Shown: positions 8,683 through 17,259 of the stretch, in pieces
Position numbering within the stretch: position 1 is the stretch's first letter
Layout of the letters: every line of letters begins with the position of its first letter
NCBI RefSeq assembly: GCF_024343575.1
Contig: NZ_RJUA01000111.1
Span: 30,227 to 94,226, forward strand
From: Lacihabitans sp. LS3-19
GTDB lineage: Bacteria; Bacteroidota; Bacteroidia; Cytophagales; Spirosomataceae
Direction: 5' to 3'
DNA length: 64,000 bases
The notes under the pieces: model-generated
What the model was told of the DNA's origin: nothing
Seen by the model: the letters and a program-made list of their open reading frames with translations, nothing else
The model's database searches: none
Made by a program: the position numbers and the translations under genes

Positions 8683-10740
8683 TTACCTGATCAATTGAAA
8701 TCGGCCTTTCTTTATTATTTCTTCATTGTTATTTAAAATGATTTTTAAATAATAGATATAAATGCCTTCTTGGGCGTTTTTCCCATTAATTTTTCCGTTC
8801 CAAGCTTTATCTTTTTGGTTAAACTCATAGATTTTTTCTCCCCATAGATTGTATATACTCATATACATTTTGGTAACCCTGCCAAATCTCCCTTTTATTT
8901 GTAAACTATCGTTAACATTATTTCCATCTGGAGAAAAAATATCAGGTACAAAAAAGATTGCTTCAATGGGGATGGATATATTGTTAGAATAACTTTCTTT
9001 TCCGTTTTGACTTATTGATCTAATCTTAAAATTTGCTTCAGTTTCAAAATTGTCTAGATTTGGTTTAAAGTCAGTTTCACCGTTTTTTGTTTTTGCTATA
9101 TTAGATTCATTTTTAGTGATTTCATTTATAGATATAATTTCATAACTTTCTATTGAATCATTTCCGAATGGGTTGAAACTTGTCCAGATAAGTTCATCGT
9201 TGATGTTTGCAGTTAAATTTATACTGCAAACCAACGGCGACGGCTCTGAAAGACTACCACATTCGTCTTTATACTTCATAAAATAACATTCACTATTATT
9301 TAAGGTTTCGGCATTTATATCTAATAATGGTTTAATGTAATCAGTACTGTCAATTTTGTTTTCATTTTTTTTAAATAAAAAATATTGTTCTTTTAATAAT
9401 TTCCATTGAGAATCATCCTGAAATATTATTTCTGTTGTATTTTCATTTTTAACAGTAACATATACATCGTTTATGGATGGAGGGGAGAAGGTTTTTCTGT
9501 CGACACAAATTTTATTAGAAATACTAATACCGCTATATTTATAATAATACAATTGGCCTGAGGTTTCCATTTCAATTCTATAACATTGTTGTTTAGAACA
9601 ATCAACATTTGTTTTTGTATAAGTTGTCAGATTTTTATTTACTACGATTTCTTTTTTTACTGTGTTTTCTATTTCAATTATTTTTTGAGATTTGTCTAAA
9701 TATCTACCGTAGTTTCTATCATCAAAACTGGTAATAGTATTTGGATAAGTGGACCATTTTAGATTATTGTTTTTTTCTTGGAGATCAACTGAAAATAAAG
9801 GTAAGGTGCATAGTTCGGCAGAAGGGTCACTACCACATGAAGTTATCCTATCTAGATAAAAACAGTAAGACTTTGTGCTGTCTTCTAACTCAATAGAATA
9901 ATCTCCAGGAGTGTAATTTTTGCCTTTAGATTTATATGCTTTACCTTGTTCTTTTTCAAATAGTTCATACCCTTTGCTATCAAAAGAACCATGAAACGAA
10001 ATTTTGGCTTCATTTGGCGATACTAGTTCAATTTTATCAATATTAACTTTGTTTGGATCATCATATCCATTAGGAAAAAGGGTTGGTATTTTGAATGGGA
10101 TGGTGATTGAGGCAGGACTGGCACAGTTTAATTTACTATTGTTGAAAAACCCTTCTACTTTAATGGTTTTAGGTAAAATTAAAGATTTTGTTTTTGAATA
10201 AGGAAGGGAGTTTTTATTTATTTTTTCAGGTAAAATAGCACCATCTCCCCAATTAATTTCATAATAATCGAAGTCATTATCATTAGCTACAGGAATGTTG
10301 ATTTCCACCGAATTGTTGTTACAAGAATTATAAGAAAAAATGGGTTGATTGTTAGGTCTTACACTTATGGTTTTACAAGTATACATTGGCTTACCATTTT
10401 TTGTGCCATATTGCAGGATTTTATATACCCTTATGGAATTAGCATTCGAAAACAATGCATTATTTGAAGAGTCTTTATTGTTTATCATATCTAAAAGTGA
10501 TGCATCCTTGCTGCCATCGTAATAAAAATCGTAACGAATATCCGTGCCTCCAGATTTATCGTGTAGTTTAACAGCCAAAGGTGTACATCCTGCTGTAATA
10601 TTCCCTTCTATTTCAAAAGCTCCTTCTATTGAGCCTGCTGGCCTATTGTTTGCATCACAAAGCCCTTGTGCTTTGCTGATGTTTTGCATCAGCATAATTG
10701 CATATAAAATTAGGGAAATATGTAATATTTTGGTTTTCAA
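8683..10740 (-). CDS. Secreted protein with gliding-motility/T9SS-type C-terminal domain
   Basis: A 685-aa protein with a signal peptide (cleavage near SKAQG). Early residues form a PKD-like segment (GCTPLAVKLHDKSGG, and YYEINWGDGAI near residue 158). The middle has fibronectin-like beta-strand patterns. The last 90 residues match the gliding-motility-associated (CHU_C-like) C-terminal domain: FVPDIFSPDGNNVNDSL, then MSIYNLWGEKIYE, then WNGKINGKNAQEGIYIYYL. In Bacteroidota this domain directs secretion by the type IX system and cell-surface attachment. It is sandwiched between two Wzi-like genes on the same strand, which suggests a joint role at the surface. The exact function is unknown. Confidence 0.75.
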   Translation of the reverse strand: MKTKILHISLILYAIMLMQNISKAQGLCDANNRPAGSIEGAFEIEGNITAGCTPLAVKLHDKSGGTDIRYDFYYDGSKDASLLDMINNKDSSNNALFSNANSIRVYKILQYGTKNGKPMYTCKTISVRPNNQPIFSYNSCNNNSVEINIPVANDNDFDYYEINWGDGAILPEKINKNSLPYSKTKSLILPKTIKVEGFFNNSKLNCASPASITIPFKIPTLFPNGYDDPNKVNIDKIELVSPNEAKISFHGSFDSKGYELFEKEQGKAYKSKGKNYTPGDYSIELEDSTKSYCFYLDRITSCGSDPSAELCTLPLFSVDLQEKNNNLKWSTYPNTITSFDDRNYGRYLDKSQKIIEIENTVKKEIVVNKNLTTYTKTNVDCSKQQCYRIEMETSGQLYYYKYSGISISNKICVDRKTFSPPSINDVYVTVKNENTTEIIFQDDSQWKLLKEQYFLFKKNENKIDSTDYIKPLLDINAETLNNSECYFMKYKDECGSLSEPSPLVCSINLTANINDELIWTSFNPFGNDSIESYEIISINEITKNESNIAKTKNGETDFKPNLDNFETEANFKIRSISQNGKESYSNNISIPIEAIFFVPDIFSPDGNNVNDSLQIKGRFGRVTKMYMSIYNLWGEKIYEFNQKDKAWNGKINGKNAQEGIYIYYLKIILNNNEEIIKKGRFQLIR

Positions 10741-10849
10741 TAGTATAGAGATAGCTAAAAATAAACTTAAATTTAAACAATTTTGGGTAAAATAGCACTA
10801 AAATTTATTTAGCGGTTTTTATTTTTCTCCTTACATTTTTTAGGCAAAA

Positions 10850-12292
10850 CTAATAAATGAAAGTTTTATTTATTCCAAAAGATATACCAATACTATTCGG
10901 ATACAGACTCCCCACATCTTGTGCAATTGAGACATTTAATCTTATTTTACGGAAAACTTCTTTATTCGTATTTAAGAGAAATGAATTTCTTTTTAAACTT
11001 AAAGTGTTTCCATAAGTACCGAAGTTTTGGCTTAAGCTCATTTTTCCTAAAAAATTAATTCTTTTATAGTAGCCAGAAAATACCAAATAATAAACTTTAA
11101 CTCTATTACTATAAATTGTTCTTTTATCAGGGTTAAGTAAAATGTAGGGTGTACCTAAAATATTAGAATTGTAAGACCAAGATTGATATTGCCCATGGGA
11201 GAAATAATTGTCAAATTCACCAAAGTTACTCTCCTGATATTTCCCAAACCTATATAGACCTTGGCTTTTTGTATAAATAAATTCTCCCGTAATATGCTGA
11301 AGAATGCTCTTAGGGCTTTTAGATTGCCAAGCAAACCCATATATTCCATCTTCGATATTGTTGAAATTCACCAATGATCTGGCAAAATCAAAGGGCTTTT
11401 GATGATAAAATTTAAGGTTTTGGTTGAAAATTGCACACAAATCTACAGAACCTAATTGGTTTCCGACTGCTAAACCACGACCATAGCCTGGTATTTTGTT
11501 TGGGTCCATATTTACAAATTTTTGTAAAAATGGCAAAACAATAAATTGGTAACTATACAAAGGGTAAGGAGCTAAGTAGCCGTTTATGGTTGGTGAGGCA
11601 TATTCTCTTTCAATTTTCTTCAACTCTTCAGAATAACCTCCCCATTGAGCTTGATGATTTATTCCACCCATCAATTGAACTTTTTGTTTCTTGTCGTTTA
11701 TTTTAAAATACAACCATTTTTGGTGGATATAGAAATTTTCAATTATACCTTGTGTTCCAAACCACCCATGCGATAGACCAGTTTTGAATGAAAATCTCTT
11801 GTTTTTGCCTAAATAAATCCAGTTGGGCGTAGTTAATTGTAACATGGGTATCGGTAGGGCATTGCCAGAATATACATACGCACCGGAGCTTAAAGTGGAA
11901 TCAGTTAGACCTTGTATTTGTTTTCTTCTTCCTCCTGTAAATTCAAATCCGCCGTATCTAAACTTTAAATAGGCTTCAGGGAGCAAGATTTGTTTTACTT
12001 TTCCATAATTAGCATGAAAGTCTAGGCCATATCCAAAATTAAACTTTTTGAGTTTTTGAGTTTTAGTGTAAAGACTATCGTATTCTTTTGTTAAACCAAA
12101 ATTAGAGAATCCGAAATTGGCTTTTTGAGGGATTTGTCCGAAAGTATTTGCATGAAGTAAAAATGGAGTATTGGTATCACTTGCGGCTATAAATCCTGTT
12201 TGTAAATCATATTTTATTCCTTTGAAAACTTTCTGTGCATGGGACTTTAAGGCAAAGAATGTATAAAGTATAATGAGCAGTTTTATCTTCAT
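10850..12292 (-). CDS. Wzi-like capsule assembly outer-membrane protein, copy 2
   Basis: A 480-aa paralog of the protein at 7166-8662. It has a signal peptide ending near LKSHAQ and the same landmarks in the same order: EYDSLYTKTQKLKKFNFGYG near residue 70, FRYGGFEFTGGRRKQIQGL near residue 115, and a GNALPIPMLQL segment near residue 143. An outer-membrane barrel role in capsule assembly is inferred from the family. It precedes, in transcription order, the sorted surface protein and Wzi copy 1, so these three probably form one unit. Confidence 0.75.
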   Translation of the reverse strand: MKIKLLIILYTFFALKSHAQKVFKGIKYDLQTGFIAASDTNTPFLLHANTFGQIPQKANFGFSNFGLTKEYDSLYTKTQKLKKFNFGYGLDFHANYGKVKQILLPEAYLKFRYGGFEFTGGRRKQIQGLTDSTLSSGAYVYSGNALPIPMLQLTTPNWIYLGKNKRFSFKTGLSHGWFGTQGIIENFYIHQKWLYFKINDKKQKVQLMGGINHQAQWGGYSEELKKIEREYASPTINGYLAPYPLYSYQFIVLPFLQKFVNMDPNKIPGYGRGLAVGNQLGSVDLCAIFNQNLKFYHQKPFDFARSLVNFNNIEDGIYGFAWQSKSPKSILQHITGEFIYTKSQGLYRFGKYQESNFGEFDNYFSHGQYQSWSYNSNILGTPYILLNPDKRTIYSNRVKVYYLVFSGYYKRINFLGKMSLSQNFGTYGNTLSLKRNSFLLNTNKEVFRKIRLNVSIAQDVGSLYPNSIGISFGINKTFIY

Positions 12293-12439
12293 ATTGCATA
12301 ATTTTTCAAATAAGAAATGTTGGTTTATTGTAATAAACCGATTTCCAATTAAAAAAGGTTACAATCAAGATAGTCCAAAAGTTTGGAAAAAGCTAAATTA
12401 ATTTATTTTATGGTCAAATAAATATTGAGTTTCCCCTTA

Positions 12440-12826
12440 TCACATAGCCCCAGCTCCACCTTTTTGGAAAACAACTTCTTTTACTAATCCGATTGAATTA
12501 AAATGCAAAATCATGGCTTCGGCCGTGGTTTGGTTGCGGATGTTTTCGCATTGTGGGCCTTTTTCGAAAAAATAAACAAAGAATTTTTCGTTTTTCTTGT
12601 CTAACATTTGGTAATCATATCGCCCAAATGTTTTTAAGATTTCATTTTCTGAGATCGTTAAAATTATATCTCTGTTTTGTTTCAAGATTTTCAAAGCAGG
12701 CATTCTTTTGCCTTCGCAACCGCCTCTGTCGTTTTTAAATGATTGGTTTTCAAAACCTTCAATTTCTAGAGGTTTTGAATAGGAACAGGCTTGAAGTATT
12801 AAAACTAGAAGGAATATTTTTCTCAT
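12440..12826 (-). CDS. Small lipoprotein of unknown function
   Basis: A 128-aa protein with a lipoprotein signal (hydrophobic stretch, lipobox LQAC with Cys near residue 14). The mature part has a CEGKRMPALKIL segment and the phrase EILKTFGRYDYQML, reminiscent of small outer-membrane-assembly lipoproteins of the SmpA/OmlA type, but too weak for a name. It overlaps the stop of the upstream holin-like gene by 4 bp (12823-12826), so it is probably translated from the same mRNA as hisIE and the membrane protein. Confidence 0.6.
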   Translation of the reverse strand: MRKIFLLVLILQACSYSKPLEIEGFENQSFKNDRGGCEGKRMPALKILKQNRDIILTISENEILKTFGRYDYQMLDKKNEKFFVYFFEKGPQCENIRNQTTAEAMILHFNSIGLVKEVVFQKGGAGAM

Positions 12827-13167
12827 TTATCACTTTGGAAAGAACCTATGATGCTATTGACGATCGATAAAACAAAACTAAATATCAAAGGATGTAGGAA
12901 GCCATTTACTTTAAAGCCTGGCACGAGGTAATCGCACAAGTAAACGATGGCCACACTGATTACCAATGAAAACAAACCGAGGGTAAGGAAAGTAATGGGT
13001 AAAGAAATGAATTGGAGAATGGGTTTTACGAAATTATTTAAAACGCTCATTACAAATGCAACCAATATAGCCGTAGAAAAATGGTCAACATTTACATCGT
13101 CTAGATATTTTGGCAGGGTCAATACCACAAATCCGCAAACGAGAAGTCTTATTATGTAATTTGTCAT
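12823..13167 (-). CDS. YvlD/phage-holin-4-like small membrane protein
   Basis: A 114-aa protein with four hydrophobic helices. It shows the family pattern of a first helix, a conserved AILVAFVMSVLNNFVKPIL segment (residues about 33-51), LPITFLTLGLFSLV, and a last helix FSFVLSIVNSII. This is the PF04020 phage-holin-like/YvlD family, common in bacteria and of unclear role. It overlaps hisIE by 4 bp upstream and the lipoprotein by 4 bp downstream, forming a three-gene unit. The holin label is a family name only, with no phage context here. Confidence 0.8.
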   Translation of the reverse strand: MTNYIIRLLVCGFVVLTLPKYLDDVNVDHFSTAILVAFVMSVLNNFVKPILQFISLPITFLTLGLFSLVISVAIVYLCDYLVPGFKVNGFLHPLIFSFVLSIVNSIIGSFQSDK

Positions 13168-13763
13168 TTGGCTTGGTGTCTTTTTATTAAAACTTCTAAA
13201 ACTTCGTCTAAGGTATAATCTTTTGCTTCTAATAGAATCAAATAATGAAATAAAAGATCAGCAGCTTCGCCTAAAAACAAGTCTTTGTTATCGTCTTTGG
13301 CTTCTATTACCAACTCTACGGCTTCTTCTCCAACTTTTTGGGCTATTTTGTTTATTCCTTTTTTAAATAAAGACGTAGTATAAGATGCATCCGTAGGATT
13401 GTTTTTGCGGTCTTTGATTATTTCAGCCAATTGATTGATAAACTGCACTTTTCCAATGTTTTTCTCTTCCCAACAGGTATCATCACCCGTATGACAAGTG
13501 GGGCCTTGAGGTATAGCTTTTAAAAGTATAGCGTCAGAATCACAATCTATTGCGTGGTTTTTATATACCAAGAAATTATCTGAAGTTTCGCCTTTGGTCC
13601 ATAGTCTTTCTTTTGAACGGCTGTAGAATGTTACTTTACCTTCTGTTATGGTTTTGTTGAAGGCTTCTTCATTCATATAACCTTGCATAAGGACTTTTCC
13701 AGTGTAAAAATCTTGAATTATAGCTGGTAAAAGGCCTTTAGAGAAATCTGCTTTTCTATTCAT
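13164..13763 (-). CDS. hisIE: Bifunctional phosphoribosyl-AMP cyclohydrolase / phosphoribosyl-ATP pyrophosphatase
   Basis: A 199-aa protein with both domains of HisIE. The N-terminal cyclohydrolase has VLMQGYMNEEAF, the metal-binding CDSDAILLKAIPQGPTCHTG segment (residues about 74-93) and DDTCW. The C-terminal pyrophosphatase has SYTTSLFKKGINKIAQKVGEE and AVELVIEAK, then LLFHYLILLE. Together they carry out steps 2 and 3 of histidine biosynthesis in the cytoplasm. A TATTTTTG box (13780-13787, minus strand) lies about 17 bases before the start. Other his genes are not in this window. Confidence 0.97.
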   Translation of the reverse strand: MNRKADFSKGLLPAIIQDFYTGKVLMQGYMNEEAFNKTITEGKVTFYSRSKERLWTKGETSDNFLVYKNHAIDCDSDAILLKAIPQGPTCHTGDDTCWEEKNIGKVQFINQLAEIIKDRKNNPTDASYTTSLFKKGINKIAQKVGEEAVELVIEAKDDNKDLFLGEAADLLFHYLILLEAKDYTLDEVLEVLIKRHQAK

Positions 13764-13847
13764 ATATTTAAAAATTATGCAAAAATACTAAGGAGAGTCT
13801 AATAATCAGGAGGAAAGGAAAATTATTATATTTTTTTTGAAATACGC

Positions 13848-13878
13848 TTGACAAATAAAAAAAGAGGGCTTATCTTTG
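13848..13878 (+). promoter_or_regulatory. Promoter of the tRNA-Gly/tRNA-Leu unit
   Basis: TTG at 13848-13850, a 20-bp spacer and a perfect TATCTTTG at 13871-13878 match the Bacteroidota promoter consensus. It lies about 33 bases before tRNA-Gly. Confidence 0.8.
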
Positions 13879-13911
13879 CACCCACATTAAACGAGAGAGG
13901 TTCTTGTCAAT

Positions 13912-13984
13912 GCGAAAGTAGCTCAGTTGGTAGAGCGTAACCTTGCCAAGGTTAAGGTCGCGGGTTCGAGACCCGTCTTTCGCT
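13912..13984 (+). tRNA. tRNA-Gly (anticodon GCC)
   Basis: A full cloverleaf can be drawn: the acceptor GCGAAAG pairs with CTTTCGC, there is a D-arm with AGCTCAGTTGGTAGAGC, an anticodon arm ACCTT-GCC-AAGGT and a T-arm with GGTTCGAGACC. CCA is not encoded. Confidence 0.97.
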
Positions 13985-13991
13985 CAAGAGG

Positions 13992-14026
13992 TTAAAAGTT
14001 CCTATGAAAGTGGGAGCTTTTTTATT
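13992..14026 (+). terminator. Hairpin between tRNA-Gly and tRNA-Leu
   Basis: AAAGTTCC pairs with GGAGCTTT (one G-U pair) and is followed by TTTTTA. It may be a weak terminator or a processing hairpin, since tRNA-Leu begins only 11 bases later. Confidence 0.45.
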
Positions 14027-14036
14027 TCTTTCACCC

Positions 14037-14122
14037 GCCGGGGTGGTGGAACTGGTAGACACGCAGGACTTAAAATCCTGTGAGCCTTATCGCTCGTACG
14101 GGTTCGATTCCCGTCCCCGGTA
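14037..14122 (+). tRNA. tRNA-Leu (anticodon UAA), island integration target
   Basis: An 86-nt class II tRNA with a long variable arm (GAGCCTTATCGCTC). The acceptor GCCGGGG pairs with CCCCGGT, the anticodon loop is CTTAAAA, and the T-arm contains GGTTCGATTCC. CCA is not encoded. Its 3' end is the attachment site used by the island that follows, and the gene stays intact because the element restores the 3' end. Confidence 0.96.
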
Positions 14123-14131
14123 CTAGGAAGG
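14107..14131 (+). repeat. attL: 25-bp direct repeat at the tRNA-Leu 3' end
   Basis: These 25 bases, starting at ATTCCCG in the T-arm and ending at GGAAGG beyond the tRNA, recur exactly at 62944-62968 beside the integrase gene. The bases on either side of the two copies differ. This defines the left boundary of the island. Confidence 0.93.
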
Positions 14132-14161
14132 CTAAAAAGAGCCAACCAAATGAAATAAAAG

Positions 14162-14203
14162 AGAGTGTAAGTTGCTAATTTTAAGTAATTTACGCTCTTT
14201 TTT
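14162..14203 (+). terminator. Terminator carried at the left end of the island
   Basis: AGAGTGTAA pairs with TTTACGCTCT (one G-U pair) across an 18-base loop, followed by six T. It sits just after tRNA-Leu and would end the tRNA transcript, replacing the host terminator that integration moved to 62966-62999. Confidence 0.6.
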
Positions 14204-14247
14204 CGTTTTACCCTTTTCCTTTCGTTGGTTAACTTTTTCTCTTAATC

Positions 14248-14271
14248 TGTCACAATTTTGTCACAATTTTT
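14248..14271 (+). repeat. Left copy of the 24-bp tandem TGTCACAATTTT element
   Basis: Two tandem copies of TGTCACAATTTT-like units. The identical 24 bases occur in the same orientation at 62868-62891 next to the integrase. The likely role is arm-type integrase binding sites inside the island ends. Confidence 0.7.
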
Positions 14272-14530
14272 AAAATGCTTTATTTCTAAAACTATTGTTA
14301 CTTTTATATTTTTATGGTTCTTGAAGGAAATAAAAAGCATTTTTTTAACAGAAGGTATATAAAGATTCACTTTATTAAAGTTGGCAACTTTTTTGATTTC
14401 TTATTATTTGCGAATTTTTGATTCCTACAGATTTTTCCAGACCGAATAATAAAAATAAGAAATAACAAAATAACTGAATCTTTTTTATTTTGAGGATTTT
14501 GCTTACATTCGAGTTTTACACAAATTACAA

Positions 14531-16660
14531 ATGCAAAATAATCCCAATGATCAAGTTAAAAAATACGCACGCCGAGCTGCCATTTCAGCCGTGGTTTGTC
14601 GGAATCTCGCCCATAACACCGGCAGCCATAAGGCTCCGTGGTTGAAATTTTTTGTCAACGATCGGTTTGAAAGGTTTTATCATTATTTAGAAAATAGTGA
14701 TAAAAACAACCTAACAAAACTCAATCGTAATCTCCTTGAGAAAAAACATGACTTTGAAAATTGCGTAAATAGTGATGATGAAGGGTTAAAAAAAGATAAA
14801 TTAATTAAAATCGAAGATGCTAAAACCGAACAACTACAAGAAAGTTTAGCTATACAATCATATTTTGATTTTTTCAGTGCCAATATGGAGTTTATCACGG
14901 ATGTAACAATGTCCTTTGATACTGAACGTAGTAGTTTTGAAGGAACTTTAAATGATATTATTGAAGAATACTTTAATAAAAACTTGGCATTATCTGGGCT
15001 TATCGACGATTATTATTTTACTGAGGGACTTGATGCACCACAAAGAAAAGTAACTATTTCTGGTTACTCCAAGATTAGTGATTTTACACCACTAAGTTTG
15101 CCGAATGGTAGTTTGAGTAAGGTGGCCATCATGATTATCTTTGAAAATCTCATTCGGAATGTTTATAAGCATTTAAAAATCCGAGAAAAAATAGAGATTG
15201 GTTTTCAACTAAGCGACTTTGATGAGCATTATTATGCATTAGATATTTTTCATAAATCTGAGTATGCGAATAATTCTTTAAAAAGAATACAAAACTTTGT
15301 TGATTCGCCTATTCTTAATAATGACTATTCAATCAGGCAAGAAGGGTGGGGGATTTTTGAAATGAAAGTTTGTGCCGCCTACTTGGTTGATTTCCCCTTG
15401 GATTATATTGATAATGTAGTTAAAGATAGTTTCGTCGAAATCTCAGAGAAAGGCAAATTCCACCCTTTATTAACGCCTAATTATTATTCCTTGGATGATA
15501 ATTCTTATAAAATATCCCAAGATGAGCTAACAAATCTAGGTTTTAGAATTTACTTAAAACGCCCCAAAAGGATTTTTATTGATGAGGACTTGTTGCCGAG
15601 TTTTAAAGGTAAAAATATAGGGAAAGGTATTTTGTTAGGTAAGATATCAGATGTAAGCAAAAGTTTTTTTAACACCTATGATCTTGTTTTAGCACACAAG
15701 ATTAAAGCACAATACCTCGATACCAATCAAAGATTATTGTTTGTTGATGATAGTACCTATGCATTCGAATATGAAAATCATAAGGGCCATAAATCCTCCT
15801 TTATTTTTTCTGTTTGGCTACAAAAAGTAATTGATGACGATAGAATAAAAAGTTTAAGTGAGATTTTATGGGTAAATTATTTAAAGCAAAAACAATATAA
15901 AATCAAGCATAGTGACTTCAAAATTGCAAGAAACGAGGACCGTTTAAAAAAAATTAAAGAACAAAACCCAGACATTCAACCCCATCAGTTAATAATTATT
16001 GATGGACATGGAAGAGACGTCGTTTCAATAGGCAAAAAAAACCACGAAAATCTTAAATCTTTTCTTTGGTATATACCTGAAGACTTCCAAATAAGACAAA
16101 CTTGGTTTACCAATGTATTCCCTTCTGGAGATTTTGATTTTAACTATAATTTTCAAGAAAAGCTATATTTAACAGAAACATTAAATATACATATTGGTAT
16201 TTTTGACGAACGGGTACAATTTGAAACATTGACAGAATACAGAAATAATACTCAACTCACTATAGCTGATTTATTAGATTTATCTGGTATCCATATTTTA
16301 AGCAATAAAATTTGGGACTTAGTAAAAATTAGTGAAGATAATTTCAAGGAACTAGAACATCTTATCAAAGAATCTTTAAAAACAAACGAATACACTATCT
16401 TGCATTATACTATTTTTGAACGTTTAGCAAGCTTTAATAATCACGGCAATGATACAGCGTCGCTTACTTCGTACTACAAAAGCTTGATTAAAGATGCACC
16501 CAATCTCTTCGTTTTCTGCTCTGGCAGGGGAAGGCCATCTAATTTGATTAGGGGCTGTTATTATATACATTTATCAACCTTACGGGATCTACTTATACGC
16601 TTACGATCCAAATATCATTTAGTGCAAGCTTTAAAATCCTTACGTCAAATCTTTCATTAA
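14531..16660 (+). CDS. Soluble histidine-kinase-like protein with unique C-terminal region
   Basis: A 709-aa protein without membrane segments. An H-box-like motif, VVCRNLAHNTGSH (residues 21-33; His28 is a phospho-acceptor candidate), resembles the RNxxHNxGSH motif of some Bacteroidota kinases. A HATPase-like domain follows: an N-box IFENLIRNVYKHLK (about residues 201-214) and a G-box-like GWGIFEMKV (about 274-282). The usual DxGxG box is not seen, so ATP binding may be altered. Residues 390-709 form an alpha/beta region I do not recognise, with IIIDGHGRD and FVFCSGRGRP motifs. It heads a four-gene operon with two receiver proteins, so it probably feeds phosphate to them. The start ATG lies 11 bases after TTTTACACAAA, and no clear SD is present. 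Confidence 0.65.
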   Translation: MQNNPNDQVKKYARRAAISAVVCRNLAHNTGSHKAPWLKFFVNDRFERFYHYLENSDKNNLTKLNRNLLEKKHDFENCVNSDDEGLKKDKLIKIEDAKTEQLQESLAIQSYFDFFSANMEFITDVTMSFDTERSSFEGTLNDIIEEYFNKNLALSGLIDDYYFTEGLDAPQRKVTISGYSKISDFTPLSLPNGSLSKVAIMIIFENLIRNVYKHLKIREKIEIGFQLSDFDEHYYALDIFHKSEYANNSLKRIQNFVDSPILNNDYSIRQEGWGIFEMKVCAAYLVDFPLDYIDNVVKDSFVEISEKGKFHPLLTPNYYSLDDNSYKISQDELTNLGFRIYLKRPKRIFIDEDLLPSFKGKNIGKGILLGKISDVSKSFFNTYDLVLAHKIKAQYLDTNQRLLFVDDSTYAFEYENHKGHKSSFIFSVWLQKVIDDDRIKSLSEILWVNYLKQKQYKIKHSDFKIARNEDRLKKIKEQNPDIQPHQLIIIDGHGRDVVSIGKKNHENLKSFLWYIPEDFQIRQTWFTNVFPSGDFDFNYNFQEKLYLTETLNIHIGIFDERVQFETLTEYRNNTQLTIADLLDLSGIHILSNKIWDLVKISEDNFKELEHLIKESLKTNEYTILHYTIFERLASFNNHGNDTASLTSYYKSLIKDAPNLFVFCSGRGRPSNLIRGCYYIHLSTLRDLLIRLRSKYHLVQALKSLRQIFH

Positions 16661-16662
16661 TC

Positions 16663-17259
16663 ATGCCCACTTTTATTATTTTCACTTGCCACTATCGTAT
16701 AAACGGAACAAAAATTTGCAACTCGATACCCTCGCTTGGGAAGCTTAATTCTGAATTCATTCATCAAGAAACATTTTGTTGTGGTTCGAAAGTATTTTTT
16801 ATTAATGATGGGTTTGAAATTAAAAATGATACCCAAAGAAATCAACTTCCTCATAGAGTTAACGATTTAATTAATACTGAGAAGGTATATATCGTGAGGC
16901 ACAAAACTGGAAATGAGCTTCAAGATAAAGTTATTAAAAAGCTGAACGTGCAGGAAAGATTTATGGTAGATTTTTCCCATAGTGAGGGAATCTACCAAGA
17001 CCTAAACGCATGGTACAACGCAGAAATAAGTCTTCCAACAATCCTAGAACGACATTTCTACACCGGCTTCAGAAATGCAAGGAATCGCCTGATTGAGGCT
17101 TTCAATGTTGGAAAAATCCCTGACAGTTACTACGTTGAGAACTCACAACTCACCAACACTCTAAAGGAGTTATATGATCAATTGGTAGAAAAGGTTAATG
17201 ATTTGACCATTAGTGAGATAGAAACATTTCAAAAATCACTCGAAATTCTTGACTTATGA
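16663..17259 (+). CDS. Unknown protein in the phosphorelay operon
   Basis: A 198-aa soluble protein that I do not recognise. It starts with a hydrophobic strand (TFIIFTCHYRI) and has three Cys in the first 40 residues (Cys9, Cys19 and a CC pair near residue 38). The second half is mostly helical and charged (LKELYDQLVEKVNDLTISEIETFQKSLEIL). It begins 2 bp after the kinase-like gene, and its stop overlaps the start of the receiver-PIN gene by 4 bp, so it is translated with them. A role as sensor, adaptor or phosphotransfer protein is possible, but no conserved His-box is obvious. Confidence 0.6.
   Translation: MPTFIIFTCHYRINGTKICNSIPSLGKLNSEFIHQETFCCGSKVFFINDGFEIKNDTQRNQLPHRVNDLINTEKVYIVRHKTGNELQDKVIKKLNVQERFMVDFSHSEGIYQDLNAWYNAEISLPTILERHFYTGFRNARNRLIEAFNVGKIPDSYYVENSQLTNTLKELYDQLVEKVNDLTISEIETFQKSLEILDL

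Noticed and set aside
12322..12339. Palindrome GGTTTATTGTAATAAACC
   Set aside because: There is no T-run on either strand, and it lies before rather than after a gene in a way that supports neither terminator nor operator with confidence.
12823..13167. Holin gene as a sign of prophage
   Set aside because: The family name is historic; the gene is in a housekeeping operon with hisIE, and no phage structural genes are near.
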